From the NCBI GenBank assembly GCA_018433975.1, contig JAHDQE010000054.1:1-42168 (forward strand): 42,168 bases of DNA. The letters run 5' to 3'. The translations under genes were made by a program, and so were the position numbers. Each line of letters begins with the position of its first letter. Position 1 is the stretch's first letter. Of this stretch, positions 16,722 through 24,596 are shown in pieces. The notes under the pieces are model-generated. The model saw only the letters and a program-made list of their open reading frames with translations, had not been told where the DNA came from and ran no database searches. The DNA is from Ornatilinea sp. Its GTDB lineage: Bacteria; Chloroflexota; Anaerolineae; Anaerolineales; Anaerolineaceae.

Positions 16722-16754
16722 CAAAAGAGGCTGCTATTTCTGCAGCCTCTTTTG
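16722..16754 (+). terminator. Terminator after the enamidase-like gene
   Basis: Perfect 13-bp arms (CAAAAGAGGCTGC at 16722-16734 and its complement at 16742-16754) with a 7-base loop; the descending arm itself carries TTTT. It separates the gene from the next transcript. Confidence 0.7.
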
Positions 16755-16810
16755 AACTCCGGGTGTCTTGCTAGAATCCTGATAAATTTTACGATAAAAC
16801 ACCTAAGAGA

Positions 16811-16838
16811 TTGTCTTTTGAGTAGAATCCGCTATAAT
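16811..16838 (+). promoter_or_regulatory. Predicted promoter of the XRE-cupin regulator transcript
   Basis: TTGTCT (16811-16816) and a perfect TATAAT (16833-16838) are 16 bases apart. The expected start, near 16845, falls at the beginning of the TTGATA palindrome. Confidence 0.65.
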
Positions 16839-16844
16839 TCAATT

Positions 16845-16857
16845 TTGATAATATCAA
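16845..16857. promoter_or_regulatory. TTGATA-A-TATCAA palindrome, probable autoregulatory operator
   Basis: A perfect 6+1+6 palindrome directly downstream of the TATAAT box, with another TTGATA at 16882-16887. A protein bound here would block the start of transcription. The same half-site is repeated in the divergent region 1.5-1.9 kb upstream. Assignment to the encoded XRE-cupin protein is inference. Confidence 0.6.
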
Positions 16858-16912
16858 TATTATTTGCAGAATTATGCTATGTTGATAAAAATTGTATTTA
16901 TGGAGAAAATTG

Positions 16913-17461
16913 ATGCCAGATATTGCTTTAATCGGACAACGGATTCGCGACGAAAGAAAAAGAAAAAATTTGACATTGCAAGAATTATCAGATCGAGTAA
17001 ATTTGTCTATTCCGTATTTGAGCCAAATTGAAAATGGTAAAGTGAACATTAACATCAATACCCTTGAAGAGATTGGACATGCATTGGATGTTCCTTTATT
17101 GTTTTTTGTAGTAGATGAAAACCCTGCAGATGTTAGTGCCGTAAGATTTGAGGAACGGAGATGGTTTCAGCTTGGAAAACAGGCAAGCGAATCGATCCTG
17201 ATGAAATCTCGAGGTAACTTGGAAATTTGTGTTATCCGGTTAAACCCGGGATCAGAACGTGTGGATGAAGAGGGGCATAGTGGAGAAGAATTTACTTATG
17301 TACTTCAAGGGAATGTCCGCATGGAATTAAATGATGGGTATAGCTATGAGATTACCTCGGGGGATTTACTTTACTACAAGTCTAATATTTCACATTCCTG
17401 GTCAAATATTGGAGATACAACGGCTGAATTGCTTGTTGTAAATACACCAGCCACATTCTAG
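16913..17461 (+). CDS. XRE-family regulator with a C-terminal cupin domain
   Basis: A 182-residue protein: a helix-turn-helix domain at residues about 8-62 (RKNLTLQELSDRVNLSIPYLSQIENGKVN) and a small cupin barrel at about 105-180 (HSGEEFTYVLQGNVRMEL, then GDLLYYKSNISHSWSN). This is the PuuR-like architecture used to sense small catabolic substrates. The start is the ATG at 16913, with TGGAG 7 bases before it; an upstream TTG at 16892 has no ribosome site. Two catabolic amidohydrolase genes flank it, one cotranscribed 39 bases later. It probably controls the whole locus, including itself, through TTGATA sites. Confidence 0.85.
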   Translation: MPDIALIGQRIRDERKRKNLTLQELSDRVNLSIPYLSQIENGKVNININTLEEIGHALDVPLLFFVVDENPADVSAVRFEERRWFQLGKQASESILMKSRGNLEICVIRLNPGSERVDEEGHSGEEFTYVLQGNVRMELNDGYSYEITSGDLLYYKSNISHSWSNIGDTTAELLVVNTPATF

Positions 17462-17500
17462 CAGCCACGTTCAAGTTGAAAACGATGAGAGGTGGAGAAC

Positions 17501-18889
17501 ATGAGTACTTTGCTCGTAAAGAATGCTAGTACATTGATTACAATGGATCGTCAGCGTCAACGAATTGATGATGGCGGCATTTATGTAAAAGACAATGTAA
17601 TCGAACAAATTGGTAAATCTGCAGATTTACCCCAAGAAGCGGATCGAGTAATTGATGCTACAGGCATGATTCTTTTGCCTGGTATGGTTAATACACATCA
17701 TCATTTTTATCAGACCCTGACAAGAGCAGTTCCCGGCGCTGAAAATGCCAAATTATTCGATTGGTTAGTCAGGCTTTATCCAATATGGGGAGAGATGGAT
17801 AAAGAAGCCGTTTATGTAAGTACTAAAACTGCAATGGCTGAACTGATTTTGTCAGGCTGCACTACGAGCAGCGACCATTTGTATCTGTATCCCCATGATG
17901 CTACTTTTGGAGATCAGATTCAAGCTTCAAAAGAAATCGGTATGCGATTTCATCCGACAAGAGGGTCGATGTCATTAGGGAGAAGTAAGGGGGGGCTTCC
18001 GCCAGATCATGTGGTCCAAGATGAGGATGAGATCTTAAAAGATTACCAGAAAGCGGTAGAAGATTTTCATGACCCCTCGCCTTATTCAATGGTGCGAGTT
18101 ACACTGGCTCCCTGCTCGCCTTTTTCGGTCACCGGGGACGCGATGAAAGAAGCCGCAAGGCTGGCCCGCTCTTACGAAAAAGTCCAACTCCACACGCACG
18201 TTGCCGAAACGAAAGATGAAGAGACGTTCACATTAGAAAAGTTTGGAATGAGACCGGCTCGATATATGGAGTCCTTGGGTTGGGTGGGGGATGATGTTTG
18301 GTGGGCCCATGCTATCCATCTCAATGACGATGAGATTCAACTTCTTGCAGAGACAGGAACGGGTGTGGCGCATTGCCCATCTTCAAATATGAGACTGGGC
18401 TCAGGAATTTGTAGAGTACGGGATATGCTGGATGCGGGTGTAAAAGTCAGTCTGGCGGTTGATGGTTCTGCAAGCAATGATTCCAGTAATCTGTTTGAAG
18501 AAGCGCGTCATTGTCTGCTTCTTCAAAGGGTTTTGGGTGGAGCAGATGCATTAACGGTTCAAGAAGCATTAGAGATCGCCACTCTAGGTGGTGCTGCGGT
18601 CCTTGGTCGGGATGATATCGGTTCACTGGAAAAAGGAAAAGCGGCTGATTTCATTGGCGTAAATATGAACAGGCTCAGCTTAAGTGGTGGAGCAGTTCAT
18701 GATCCGCTTTCGGCCTTATTGCTATGTTCTGTGAGCCATGTGGATTTATCCGTAATTAACGGAGAGATTGTGGTAAAAGACGGTAAGCTTCTAACGATTG
18801 ATTTAGAAAGCTTAATTGAACGACATAATGAAATTGCAATCAAGATGGTTTCAAAGCACCCGGTGCCCGAACGATTTAAATTGGTGTAA
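17501..18889 (+). CDS. 8-oxoguanine deaminase-like amidohydrolase
   Basis: A 462-residue COG0402 amidohydrolase. Metal and catalytic residues are present: His66/His68 in NTHHHFYQ, His231/His233 and Glu236 in QLHTHVAE, His270 in WWAHAIHL and Asp321 in VDGSASND. The motifs RFHPTRGSMSLG, GGLPPD, LAPCSPFSV and HCPSSNMRLGSG closely match bacterial 8-oxoguanine deaminases, which form urate and ammonia. Isoxanthopterin deaminases and hydroxyatrazine-type hydrolases share many of them and remain alternatives. I use the ATG at 17501 with GAGG 8 bases upstream; the GTG at 17492 has no such site. It is cotranscribed with the XRE-cupin regulator. Confidence 0.8.
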   Translation: MSTLLVKNASTLITMDRQRQRIDDGGIYVKDNVIEQIGKSADLPQEADRVIDATGMILLPGMVNTHHHFYQTLTRAVPGAENAKLFDWLVRLYPIWGEMDKEAVYVSTKTAMAELILSGCTTSSDHLYLYPHDATFGDQIQASKEIGMRFHPTRGSMSLGRSKGGLPPDHVVQDEDEILKDYQKAVEDFHDPSPYSMVRVTLAPCSPFSVTGDAMKEAARLARSYEKVQLHTHVAETKDEETFTLEKFGMRPARYMESLGWVGDDVWWAHAIHLNDDEIQLLAETGTGVAHCPSSNMRLGSGICRVRDMLDAGVKVSLAVDGSASNDSSNLFEEARHCLLLQRVLGGADALTVQEALEIATLGGAAVLGRDDIGSLEKGKAADFIGVNMNRLSLSGGAVHDPLSALLLCSVSHVDLSVINGEIVVKDGKLLTIDLESLIERHNEIAIKMVSKHPVPERFKLV

Positions 18890-18907
18890 ATGAAATAAAT
18901 TTTAATG

Positions 18908-18942
18908 ACATCCCTCTTCAGAGTACGATTGAAGAGGGATGT
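18908..18942 (+). terminator. Terminator after the 8-oxoguanine deaminase-like gene
   Basis: Perfect 13-bp arms (ACATCCCTCTTCA at 18908-18920, complement at 18930-18942), 9-base loop, then a T-rich tail TGTATTATTGATTTTT. Confidence 0.75.
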
Positions 18943-19144
18943 TGTATTATTGATTTTTATGTTTGGAAATCAGGGCCAGGGAATAATGCGGGTCTTTGTT
19001 CGTTGAGTAAGATAGCAAAGTCCTTTCAGTGTCGAGTATTCTTTTATCTTGTAAAACCGGCATGTATTTTCTATTTGGCTATTCCAAAGTAATTGGATTA
19101 TTTCGAGAGTACAAAGTGAATTTTTTAGCTGTTTTTAAACCTAA

Positions 19145-19179
19145 AGACCTTTTGTTCAGCACTGCCGTACAAAAGGTCT
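19145..19179 (-). terminator. Hairpin downstream of the tRNA gene
   Basis: Arms AGACCTTTTGT (19145-19155) and its complement (19169-19179), loop 13 bases. It lies 16 bases beyond the tRNA 3' end. The minus-strand tail (TTTAGGTTTAAAA) is moderately T-rich, so terminator strength is uncertain. The 200 bases between this and the preceding terminator hold nothing I recognise. Confidence 0.5.
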
Positions 19180-19194
19180 CTGTTTGTTGTTCTG

Positions 19195-19269
<75 letters not shown>

Positions 19270-19279
19270 AACACAAGCA

Positions 19280-19308
19280 ATTATAGTCTTATCCGCTGAT
19301 TTTGACAA
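19280..19308 (-). promoter_or_regulatory. Promoter of the tRNA-Pro gene
   Basis: On the minus strand TTGTCA (19308-19303), a 17-base spacer and TATAAT (19285-19280), nearly consensus. Transcription would begin only a few bases before the mature tRNA 5' end. Confidence 0.75.
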
Positions 19309-19472
19309 CCCTGTTGGTGAAAATCGGGTTTTGATAATTTGGGATCCAGAAGGTAAGGAAAGATTGCCGCGATATCTGCGAGTCTTGCAATGACAGTTGC
19401 AGGGTGATTTGAGGAGGTTGTAGTATCGTGGGGTTCGTTTCCGGCGGCGAACAATGAGATCTCTGAGGAAAC

Positions 19473-20246
19473 TCAATCCGGAACGAGGCCCCAGCAGTAG
19501 AAGGTGGGCACATAGAGCACACGTTCGCCGCGCTGCCAGGCTTCCTGGTCAACCCGCTGCAAATCTTCCAGTTGTTTCTGGGAAGCCTGACCGGAAAGGT
19601 CGGCGAGCAAGGTGTCCCACTCGACATCGCTGTCCTGTTCTGACCGGGTTGCAGTCCATTCTCCTCCCAGAACACCGGTGTGGACATGGTCCAGACCGGC
19701 ATGATTAAAGAGATGTGCTAATTTGCGGCCGGTCTCGGGGTTGGCACCCTGAGCGCGTAGTGACCGGGTTTGGAGTTTCCCTAATTCAGCCAGAGATGGG
19801 GGATAGTCGATGCGTCCGCCGTAATCCGGCTCGGCAAAGGCAATCACAGGTCCGCCAGGTTGGGTGACCCGACGCATCTCGTCCAATCCCTGGAGCGGAT
19901 CAGCCAGCCACATCAGCAGGAAATGGCAGAAGCTGGCTTCAAATGTGTTTTCGGAAAAAGGCAAGGCCAGTCCATCTGCGCAGATGGACTGGTGATCCGG
20001 ATGGATCGTTTGGGAATAGGTTAAATCCTCCAGCCGGAGATCCACCCCGTAGAAATAGGGGGCAATCCGGCTGGAAGTTTGGAAGTGCTTTGAAAGGGAT
20101 TGGCTGGCAGCTCCGGTCCCGCTGCCCACTTCCAGAATGATATGAACGGCGTTAAGCTTTAACGCAGCGATAAGGTATTGCTGAAGGGCGACAGTCCAGC
20201 CGGCCTGCTGCTGGTAGCGCCGGTGCCGCTGTTCAGGGGTGTGCAT
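19473..20246 (-). CDS. Class I SAM-dependent methyltransferase, last gene of the Cys-tail operon
   Basis: A protein of about 257 residues. Motif I is IILEVGSGTGAASQSL, the acidic strand YFYGVDLRLEDL follows, and then the loop CADGLALPFSENTFEASFCHFLLMWL, as in UbiE/Methyltransf_11 enzymes. The C-terminal region is helical with no other domain. I start it at the ATG at 20244-20246, 10 bases after the stop of the degenerate radical SAM gene; the longer frame would run far into that gene. The substrate is unknown. By position it may methylate the same target as the radical SAM enzyme, or a cofactor or small molecule. Confidence 0.8.
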   Translation of the reverse strand: MHTPEQRHRRYQQQAGWTVALQQYLIAALKLNAVHIILEVGSGTGAASQSLSKHFQTSSRIAPYFYGVDLRLEDLTYSQTIHPDHQSICADGLALPFSENTFEASFCHFLLMWLADPLQGLDEMRRVTQPGGPVIAFAEPDYGGRIDYPPSLAELGKLQTRSLRAQGANPETGRKLAHLFNHAGLDHVHTGVLGGEWTATRSEQDSDVEWDTLLADLSGQASQKQLEDLQRVDQEAWQRGERVLYVPTFYCWGLVPD

Positions 20247-20256
20247 GGCGCCGGGC

Positions 20257-21411
20257 TTATTCCTGCTTCCAGATTTCTTCCCAAGAATCGCGCAGCAAAT
20301 TTCCGAGCACTTCCGGTTTTCCCTGTTGTTCCAACACATCTCCATCGGGTTCCACATACAGCCAGGCGCGATGGTTTTCGGGGAGCGATTCTCCAGATTC
20401 GGACAGCTCCAGAGCGACCGGATTGAACTGGGAATAAGGTACGGGTAGATCCCATACTAACTGCATGTTATGGTCCATGACGGCCTGCCGGGCGTTTTCC
20501 AGGTAATCCTTGAGTGTGGGGTCGCCGATGCTGAGAGAAATAGAAGGAACTTCCAATTTTTGCAGCTGATCCAGCAGATCTTCAATCTGTTCGGAAATCT
20601 CCTGGGTGAGGGTGAGATGAACGGTTACGTAGATGTCCTGCGACATGGCGTCTCGCACGGCTTCCCAGGATTGCTCATTTGAAGGGTCTAACATGATCAT
20701 CAGATGATCCAGTCCGCATTGTAACAGCTCTTCGATGTATTCGAGTGTGGTCAGTCGCAAGCCGTCCGTGAGGAGGCCGGTTACCTGCCCAAGATTTTCA
20801 GCGTGCTGGATAAGGTCTTTGAGGTCCGGGCGGAGGGTGGGTTCACCTCCGGTAAAAATAATTTGTGGAATTCCAGCACCCCAGGCTTTGTCAAGGATGG
20901 TTTTCCATTCTTCGCATAGTAGTTCGCGATCCACACGATCCTGTGGAGCCACATCCTGATAGATCTCATCGGAAGTACGATAGGTCAGTGCGCAGTCCAG
21001 CCGATAAGGTGCAGATGAACTACCGCTGTAAGGATCCTGGCGGTCAAAGCCCAGGAAAGTAATCGGGTCCAGATCTGGAGTTTCGATCAAGATGTTCAGT
21101 TTTGCCACGAAGTTGTTAAAGTCATTAAGAGCCTGGTCTTCCGGGACCTGATAACGTTTAGCGATGGTACTGGCGACCTCTGTTTTAGGAGTTTGTTGGA
21201 TCAGGTGATAGGCGTACTCTGTGGCGGTCCGGTTGAGATGCAGGACAGTACTGGCATTCACAATCAGCAAGCTGTTGCCATTTGGCTCAACTCTGAGATG
21301 AAGACGGTAAGGAAATTCTGCATCGGGTGGAGCCTGATAAGTGTAAATGCCCGCAGCAAGGGGCTGGATAGGTGCAAAAAAGCGATCAAAAAAATGACGA
21401 ATGGATTTCAT
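20257..21411 (-). CDS. Degenerate radical SAM/SPASM paralogue lacking all Fe-S cysteines
   Basis: An intact 384-residue protein that aligns along its length with the radical SAM enzyme encoded just upstream. The PqqD-like N-terminus (LHLRVEPNGNSLLIVNASTVLHLN) and the core strand FTGGEPTLRPDL are kept. The CxxxCxxC cluster site, however, reads TYRTSDEIYQD, so the three cysteines are Thr146, Ile150 and Asp153. The SPASM tail (EPDGDV, LGNLLRDSWEEIW) is also without cysteines. The frame is undamaged, so it is probably a working pseudoenzyme that binds substrate or supports the active partner. Its ATG overlaps the partner's stop by four bases (21408-21411). Confidence 0.8.
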   Translation of the reverse strand: MKSIRHFFDRFFAPIQPLAAGIYTYQAPPDAEFPYRLHLRVEPNGNSLLIVNASTVLHLNRTATEYAYHLIQQTPKTEVASTIAKRYQVPEDQALNDFNNFVAKLNILIETPDLDPITFLGFDRQDPYSGSSSAPYRLDCALTYRTSDEIYQDVAPQDRVDRELLCEEWKTILDKAWGAGIPQIIFTGGEPTLRPDLKDLIQHAENLGQVTGLLTDGLRLTTLEYIEELLQCGLDHLMIMLDPSNEQSWEAVRDAMSQDIYVTVHLTLTQEISEQIEDLLDQLQKLEVPSISLSIGDPTLKDYLENARQAVMDHNMQLVWDLPVPYSQFNPVALELSESGESLPENHRAWLYVEPDGDVLEQQGKPEVLGNLLRDSWEEIWKQE

Positions 21412-22817
21412 GCGAATTCCTCCAATCCTTCATGCTGGAGTGGGTTGATAGCGACCGGCGGGCAGGTGTGCCCAGCCTGAACTGCCAGGGGGCACCCACC
21501 GCCACATTCAGCCAGGAATTGACAGCCCTGGCAGGCTTCGGGCAGGTTTTGCCTTTCCCGCAGCCGGACGGAAAGTTTGTGGTTCCAGATAGAATCCCAG
21601 CTATCTGTAAGAATGTTTCCTAAAGAGGAATAGTAGGATTGGCAGGGGATGACACTGCCATCTGGTTCTGTACACATGTTATAAAGCGCAGCCGTGCAGC
21701 CTTTGACACCCAGATCAAGCTGCTGTGGGTCAAAGTTGCAGTATTGAGTGGGGGTGTACCAGATCAGCTTTTGCCCGTGGCGTTCAACGGAAGCTCGGGC
21801 GATTTTCAACAGAGCGGGAAGATGGGATTCGTCCAGGCCGGTATTAACGGTGCGCCCTTTTCCGGAATAAATCAAGGCGTTCAACCCAACGGTGGGAACT
21901 TTTAGTTCCGCCAGAAAATCGAGGGTTTCCGGGATGGTATCCGCATTGACCTGGAGCATAGTGGTATTGGTCATTACATACAGTTTGCTGGCAACCGCGT
22001 TGCGGACACCGGCTACAGTTTCCTGCCAGGCCCCACGGGCCAGCACCATCTCATCATGGATTTCGGGTAAATGTGATTCCAGGGTGATCTGGACATGGTC
22101 CAGCCCAGCATCCACTAATTGTTGAAGATAAGCCGGATCGCTCAACTTCCGACCGTTTGTGTTTAACCCAGTAATTTGGCCTTTGCCTTCAGCGTAAGCG
22201 ATCAATTCCGGCAGGTCGGAGCGCAGAGTAGGCTCGCCGCCAGTAAAAACAATGTGTGGAATCCGCAGGTCCCACAGGCGGTCAATGACTGCTTTCCACT
22301 GTGCTGTAGTCATCTCCGGGCCAGAGCGGGGACGAGCATTATAGCAATGCGCACAGTTATTGTTGCAGCGATAGGTCAGCGCGAGGTCCATACGGTAAGG
22401 TGCGCTAGGTTCCTTGGAAAACGGAGCCAGTGTTTCAAGCTCCATCTGGCAAATGGGGCAGCTTCCGTTGGGTGAGAGCAGGTCTTCAAGCTGGTGTGAC
22501 ATTTCATCATAATCTTGTTTGGCCTGCTCTTTTGGGACCCGGTAGGTGGAGGTGAGTACTTTGACAGCAACCGGTGCGGGGACAGTCTCCAGAAAGAGGT
22601 AAGCCATACAGACTGCCGTCGGGTTAAGGTGCAGGATACGGCTGGCATTAATCAGGAGGAAACCATAACCATCCTTTTCAACCCGAAGATGGATGCGGGC
22701 TTTGCTACCATTCTCCTGTCGTAAATAATGGTATACACCCATCTCAGGCGGATTGAAATTGGACGTCCGGCCAAACCGGTTTCGTAATTGCTGTCGAATC
22801 TCGTCTAAAGAAGCCAT
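21408..22817 (-). CDS. Radical SAM/SPASM enzyme with PqqD-like N-terminal domain
   Basis: A 469-residue peptide-modifying type radical SAM enzyme. Residues about 25-115 form a PqqD-like RiPP-recognition region; a CPIC pair (Cys120/Cys123) follows. The radical SAM cluster is CNNNCAHC (Cys151, 155, 158) in TYRCNNNCAHCY, with GGEP at 193-196 for SAM. The C-terminus is a SPASM domain with cysteines 374, 382, 392, 429, 432, 438 and 442, enough for auxiliary clusters. It begins 9 bases after the gene for a membrane protein with a Cys-Ala tail, its likely substrate. Enzymes of this layout form thioether or C-C crosslinks or epimerise residues; the reaction here is unknown. Confidence 0.85.
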   Translation of the reverse strand: MASLDEIRQQLRNRFGRTSNFNPPEMGVYHYLRQENGSKARIHLRVEKDGYGFLLINASRILHLNPTAVCMAYLFLETVPAPVAVKVLTSTYRVPKEQAKQDYDEMSHQLEDLLSPNGSCPICQMELETLAPFSKEPSAPYRMDLALTYRCNNNCAHCYNARPRSGPEMTTAQWKAVIDRLWDLRIPHIVFTGGEPTLRSDLPELIAYAEGKGQITGLNTNGRKLSDPAYLQQLVDAGLDHVQITLESHLPEIHDEMVLARGAWQETVAGVRNAVASKLYVMTNTTMLQVNADTIPETLDFLAELKVPTVGLNALIYSGKGRTVNTGLDESHLPALLKIARASVERHGQKLIWYTPTQYCNFDPQQLDLGVKGCTAALYNMCTEPDGSVIPCQSYYSSLGNILTDSWDSIWNHKLSVRLRERQNLPEACQGCQFLAECGGGCPLAVQAGHTCPPVAINPLQHEGLEEFA

Positions 22818-22826
22818 AAGATTCTC

Positions 22827-24545
22827 TTAACGTCCACCACCTGCACAGGCACAGGCACAACCAGCACATGCACAGGCGCAGGCACATCCACCACCACCGC
22901 CGCCTCGGCCTCCAAAGGAACTTGAAGATGAAGAAACTTTAGGAATCGGGTTGGTTTTGTTGGTAACAGCGCTGGTGAAGCTGGTTACATCGCCGATCAC
23001 ACCGGCGGAGAAAGATTGAGTGCCATTGATCACTGAAGCTGCGAACGCCGAGCCAGGCAGGCTGGGCATAGAAAAGCCTTTGCCGCCGCCCGATCCGGAG
23101 GAAGAAACGGTTTTTCCGCTACCAGATGAGGCGGTCGAAGCGGCCGGACGGAAAGTGGGGTCGTAGCGCCCCCACCACATTGGTACAAATACCGGCCCGG
23201 AGCGGAAGGTGCGGTCGGTGCGGTCCCCAAAATCGCGGTCGAGCATGGTCCAATCCATGTATTTGTCGTATTTTTCCATCTTGACTTCAGGTGTTTCTGC
23301 GTTTTCGACCTGTTTCCAGGCCTCTTCCATGATCGTTTTATAATACGCGATGGTTTCTTTTCGGCTAAACCCTTTCATTTTCTGGGAAACTTCCTGGACG
23401 AGCTGAATCATCATATCCTGAAGCATCTTACGGCGGGTCTTCAGGTTATCCTCTTTGAATGCCTTGAGAAAATCTACTTCGTAGCTGCGTAGTTTTTCAG
23501 GAAGCGGTTCGGTGACCTGTAATTTAAGTGGGTCCCTGTCGAGAACGGTGGCTGCGCCTTTTTTGACTGTAGCGAATAGAATCATGGTCATGATTTTATC
23601 CATGGGGTTTTCCATGAGGATAGCTGCTTCTACAGCCGTCAGGCCGCGTTTGATGCCGTGCCCTTCGATCGAAATTTTTGGAGGAAGGTATTTCAGTTTC
23701 CGCTTTTTAGCACCGACAATACCCCGGTAAATGCTAAGTCCGAATATCAGGAAGAAGAGGCCGAAAAACCCACAGATGCACCCGCCGCCATCGGTGAAGA
23801 AACTTCCAATGGCTCCGATGAAATTTTCAAAACCGGAGGGTGGGCGGCTGATGCTGTTTTCGGGAACCAAGCGGGATGGAAAGGCTGCGCCGAACTCATA
23901 CTGCGTGTAGCTATTAGCGTCTTTGGACTGCCAGCGATAGTATACGTTGCCTTCATCCGTATAACCAGATTCCGGCTCCGCGGCCCCCGGCCAGCGGTTT
24001 GGGGTAAAGTAACGCGGTTCCTCTGTCTGAATGCCGGGCGGCAGGATCAGGGTGACCGTCATATCGGTGTTGCCCGACACATACTGTGAGTCATAATAAG
24101 ATGGGGCGAACTGGAAGCTGGCGTATTCCTCTGCTTCTTCCTGAGACCCAAAATAAAGCATGTTAGAAACAGGGCCGGCGGTCACATGGACTGCCCCCAT
24201 CTGTCCAGGTTGGATAGCATTCGCCCCGAGACCTACTGCAAACCCATTATCGACATAGGGAGAGCTTTCAATATCGTAGACGGAGACGCCGTCGACATCG
24301 GCCTTGACATCCGACAGGCTGTAATTGGTGTTTGGCATTCCGACATCCACAAAGTCAATGGGATGGCCGGAGGGGTCATTTTTGAAATTAAAATAATATT
24401 CTATATAAGCCAGCCCGTCACTGGAGATAAAAATTGTGACACGCGTGCGATCAACCTGAAAGCGGTAATCCTGTGCATAAACCGCACTAAAGCTTAATCC
24501 AAGCATCAAAAGCAGAAGAATAACGCTTACAAGCCGTTTTTTCAT
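22827..24545 (-). CDS. DUF2207-like membrane protein ending in a Cys-Ala repeat tail
   Basis: A 572-residue protein. A signal peptide (about 1-24, VYAQDYRF) leads to an extracytoplasmic beta-rich part to about 240, a membrane segment at about 256-277 (with Cys256 and Cys258) and a basic KKRKLK stop at 280-285. The remaining half is therefore cytoplasmic: a helical part, then a Ser/Gly-rich linker, then GGGGGG and CACACACAGCACACAGGGR (554-572, seven cysteines). DUF2207 proteins often end in Gly/Ser-rich tails; the alternating Cys-Ala form is striking. AAGGAG is 9 bases before the ATG. It is followed directly by radical SAM genes and is the probable modification target. Confidence 0.8.
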   Translation of the reverse strand: MKKRLVSVILLLLMLGLSFSAVYAQDYRFQVDRTRVTIFISSDGLAYIEYYFNFKNDPSGHPIDFVDVGMPNTNYSLSDVKADVDGVSVYDIESSPYVDNGFAVGLGANAIQPGQMGAVHVTAGPVSNMLYFGSQEEAEEYASFQFAPSYYDSQYVSGNTDMTVTLILPPGIQTEEPRYFTPNRWPGAAEPESGYTDEGNVYYRWQSKDANSYTQYEFGAAFPSRLVPENSISRPPSGFENFIGAIGSFFTDGGGCICGFFGLFFLIFGLSIYRGIVGAKKRKLKYLPPKISIEGHGIKRGLTAVEAAILMENPMDKIMTMILFATVKKGAATVLDRDPLKLQVTEPLPEKLRSYEVDFLKAFKEDNLKTRRKMLQDMMIQLVQEVSQKMKGFSRKETIAYYKTIMEEAWKQVENAETPEVKMEKYDKYMDWTMLDRDFGDRTDRTFRSGPVFVPMWWGRYDPTFRPAASTASSGSGKTVSSSGSGGGKGFSMPSLPGSAFAASVINGTQSFSAGVIGDVTSFTSAVTNKTNPIPKVSSSSSSFGGRGGGGGGCACACACAGCACACAGGGR

Positions 24546-24596
24546 AGTTCAATACTCCTTAAAATACGCTGCTTTTTCGAGATCAATAAGAGGAAA

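Noticed and set aside
22840..22890. CA-rich DNA that could be a simple microsatellite
   Set aside because: Codons within the run vary while the Cys-Ala pattern holds, and it is in frame at the end of a long gene, so it is coding.
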